NCBI GenBank assembly: GCA_036511855.1
Contig: DATCBN010000022.1
Location: forward strand, 1 to 51,602
DNA length: 51,602 bases
Origin: Candidatus Eremiobacteraceae bacterium
GTDB taxonomy: Bacteria; Vulcanimicrobiota; Vulcanimicrobiia; Eremiobacterales; Eremiobacteraceae
Direction: 5' to 3'
Below, piece after piece: positions 51,137 through 51,602 of the stretch. The first letter of the stretch is position 1. The number at the start of each line of letters is the position of its first letter. Under the pieces are notes generated by a model, which was not told where the DNA came from, did no database searches, and was given only the letters and a program-made list of their open reading frames with translations. A program made the translations under genes and the position numbers.

Positions 51137-51602
51137 TCAGCCCAGGGGCAACCACACCCGGACCGTGGTCCCGCGGCCCGGCGTAGGCTCGACCGATATC
51201 CGTCCGCCATGGGCTTCAACGATGCGTTTGCTAAGGCTCAAACCCAGCCCGAGGCCCTGACTCGCGTTATTGTGTTTGCGCGCCGCGTGGTGATAGGGCG
51301 AAAAGAGATCGCCGACGACGGCGTCATCTATGCCCGAACCGCGATCGACGATCGCGATCGACACTCCGTCGTGGTCGAGTTCGGTGTTCACGACGATGTC
51401 GCCGTCGCCCGGCCAGTACCGATCGGCGTTGCCGATAAGATGCGCGAACGCCCGCGTGAGGCGGTCGAGGTCGGCCTCAAGAAATATTTCCGTCGCCTGA
51501 GTATCGATCCGCACCGCGTGCCGCGGCGAAAGATCAATGGCCGCCACCGAGGCGTCGAACACATCCGAAAGACACAGCCGGGCGATGCGCAACCCGGCGC
51601 GC
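51137..51602 (-). CDS. Sensor histidine kinase, C-terminal ATPase part (truncated by window edge)
   Basis: The visible 150 or so residues form the HATPase_c domain of a histidine kinase: N box HLIGNADRYWPGDGDIVV, G1 box VDRGSGIDD, F box LFSPYHHA, G2 box QGLGLGLSLSKRIVEAHGG, then PGRGTTVRVWLPLG at the end. The frame stays open to the window end (51602), and the phosphoacceptor histidine and sensor region lie outside. The first TTG at 51592 is therefore not a start. It converges with the Mop gene (4 nt between stops). The stimulus cannot be told. Confidence 0.9.
   Translation of the reverse strand, partial: RAGLRIARLCLSDVFDASVAAIDLSPRHAVRIDTQATEIFLEADLDRLTRAFAHLIGNADRYWPGDGDIVVNTELDHDGVSIAIVDRGSGIDDAVVGDLFSPYHHAARKHNNASQGLGLGLSLSKRIVEAHGGRISVEPTPGRGTTVRVWLPLG

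Overview
The window is about 51.6 kb of GC-rich bacterial chromosome. Genes are packed tightly on both strands, with many 4-nt start/stop overlaps. I see no rRNA, tRNA, insertion sequence, prophage or CRISPR array. The gene mix suggests an aerobic, probably diderm, environmental heterotroph: a TonB-family protein, a SpoIID-like protein, several lipoproteins, a SUF-only Fe-S pathway in sufC-B-D-Rieske-S-U order, ergothioneine genes, a branched-chain/pyruvate-type dehydrogenase and MeaB. This would fit an uncultivated Terrabacteria-side phylum such as Eremiobacterota (WPS-2). That placement is inferred from general gene style and was not tested by phylogeny.

Layout. 1-3.2 kb: the end of nadB, then nadC, then two small unknown genes. 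3.3-7.4 kb: hflX; a P1-family peptidase coupled to a DNA-alkyl repair methyltransferase; a SpoIID-like protein. 7.4-12.7 kb: a GAF/degenerate-GGDEF protein, then a minus-strand run of a TonB-like protein (apparently frameshifted), an HhH-GPD glycosylase and a PBP4-type peptidase. 12.7-18.5 kb: meaB, a 59-aa orphan with its own terminator, a beta-CASP ribonuclease coupled to a SLOG-fold protein, typA and a VOC protein. 18.7-24.7 kb: a secreted lipoprotein, egtA and egtB (divergent, with overlapping start codons), an ATP-grasp enzyme, a second VOC protein and a YbjQ-like protein. 24.8-31.4 kb: the complete suf operon facing sufR plus a second IscU-like scaffold. Both promoters can be read, and a SufR-type operator lies across both -35 boxes. 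31.4-37.3 kb: two STAS proteins around a GAF-GAF-GGDEF-HD protein, then a GH15 glycosidase. 37.4-44.5 kb: a thioesterase and an MBL hydrolase divergent from a LuxE-like/LuxC-like/class III aminotransferase operon, followed by a strong promoter, a roughly 255-nt structured RNA candidate and an MFS exporter. 44.5-49.4 kb: E2, E1-beta and E1-alpha of a 2-oxoacid dehydrogenase, and an ACT-domain malic enzyme. 49.5-51.6 kb: a lipoprotein, an HTH-only PucR-like protein, a Mop-domain protein and the C-terminal part of a histidine kinase.

The most noteworthy items are: (i) the LuxE/LuxC/aminotransferase operon, which could turn a carboxylic acid into an aldehyde and then a primary amine, with a structured RNA leader and an exporter downstream; (ii) the suf control region; (iii) the egtA/egtB/ATP-grasp module; (iv) a dispersed intergenic hairpin family with core GGGYRAGC-N3-GCTYRCCC at five loci.
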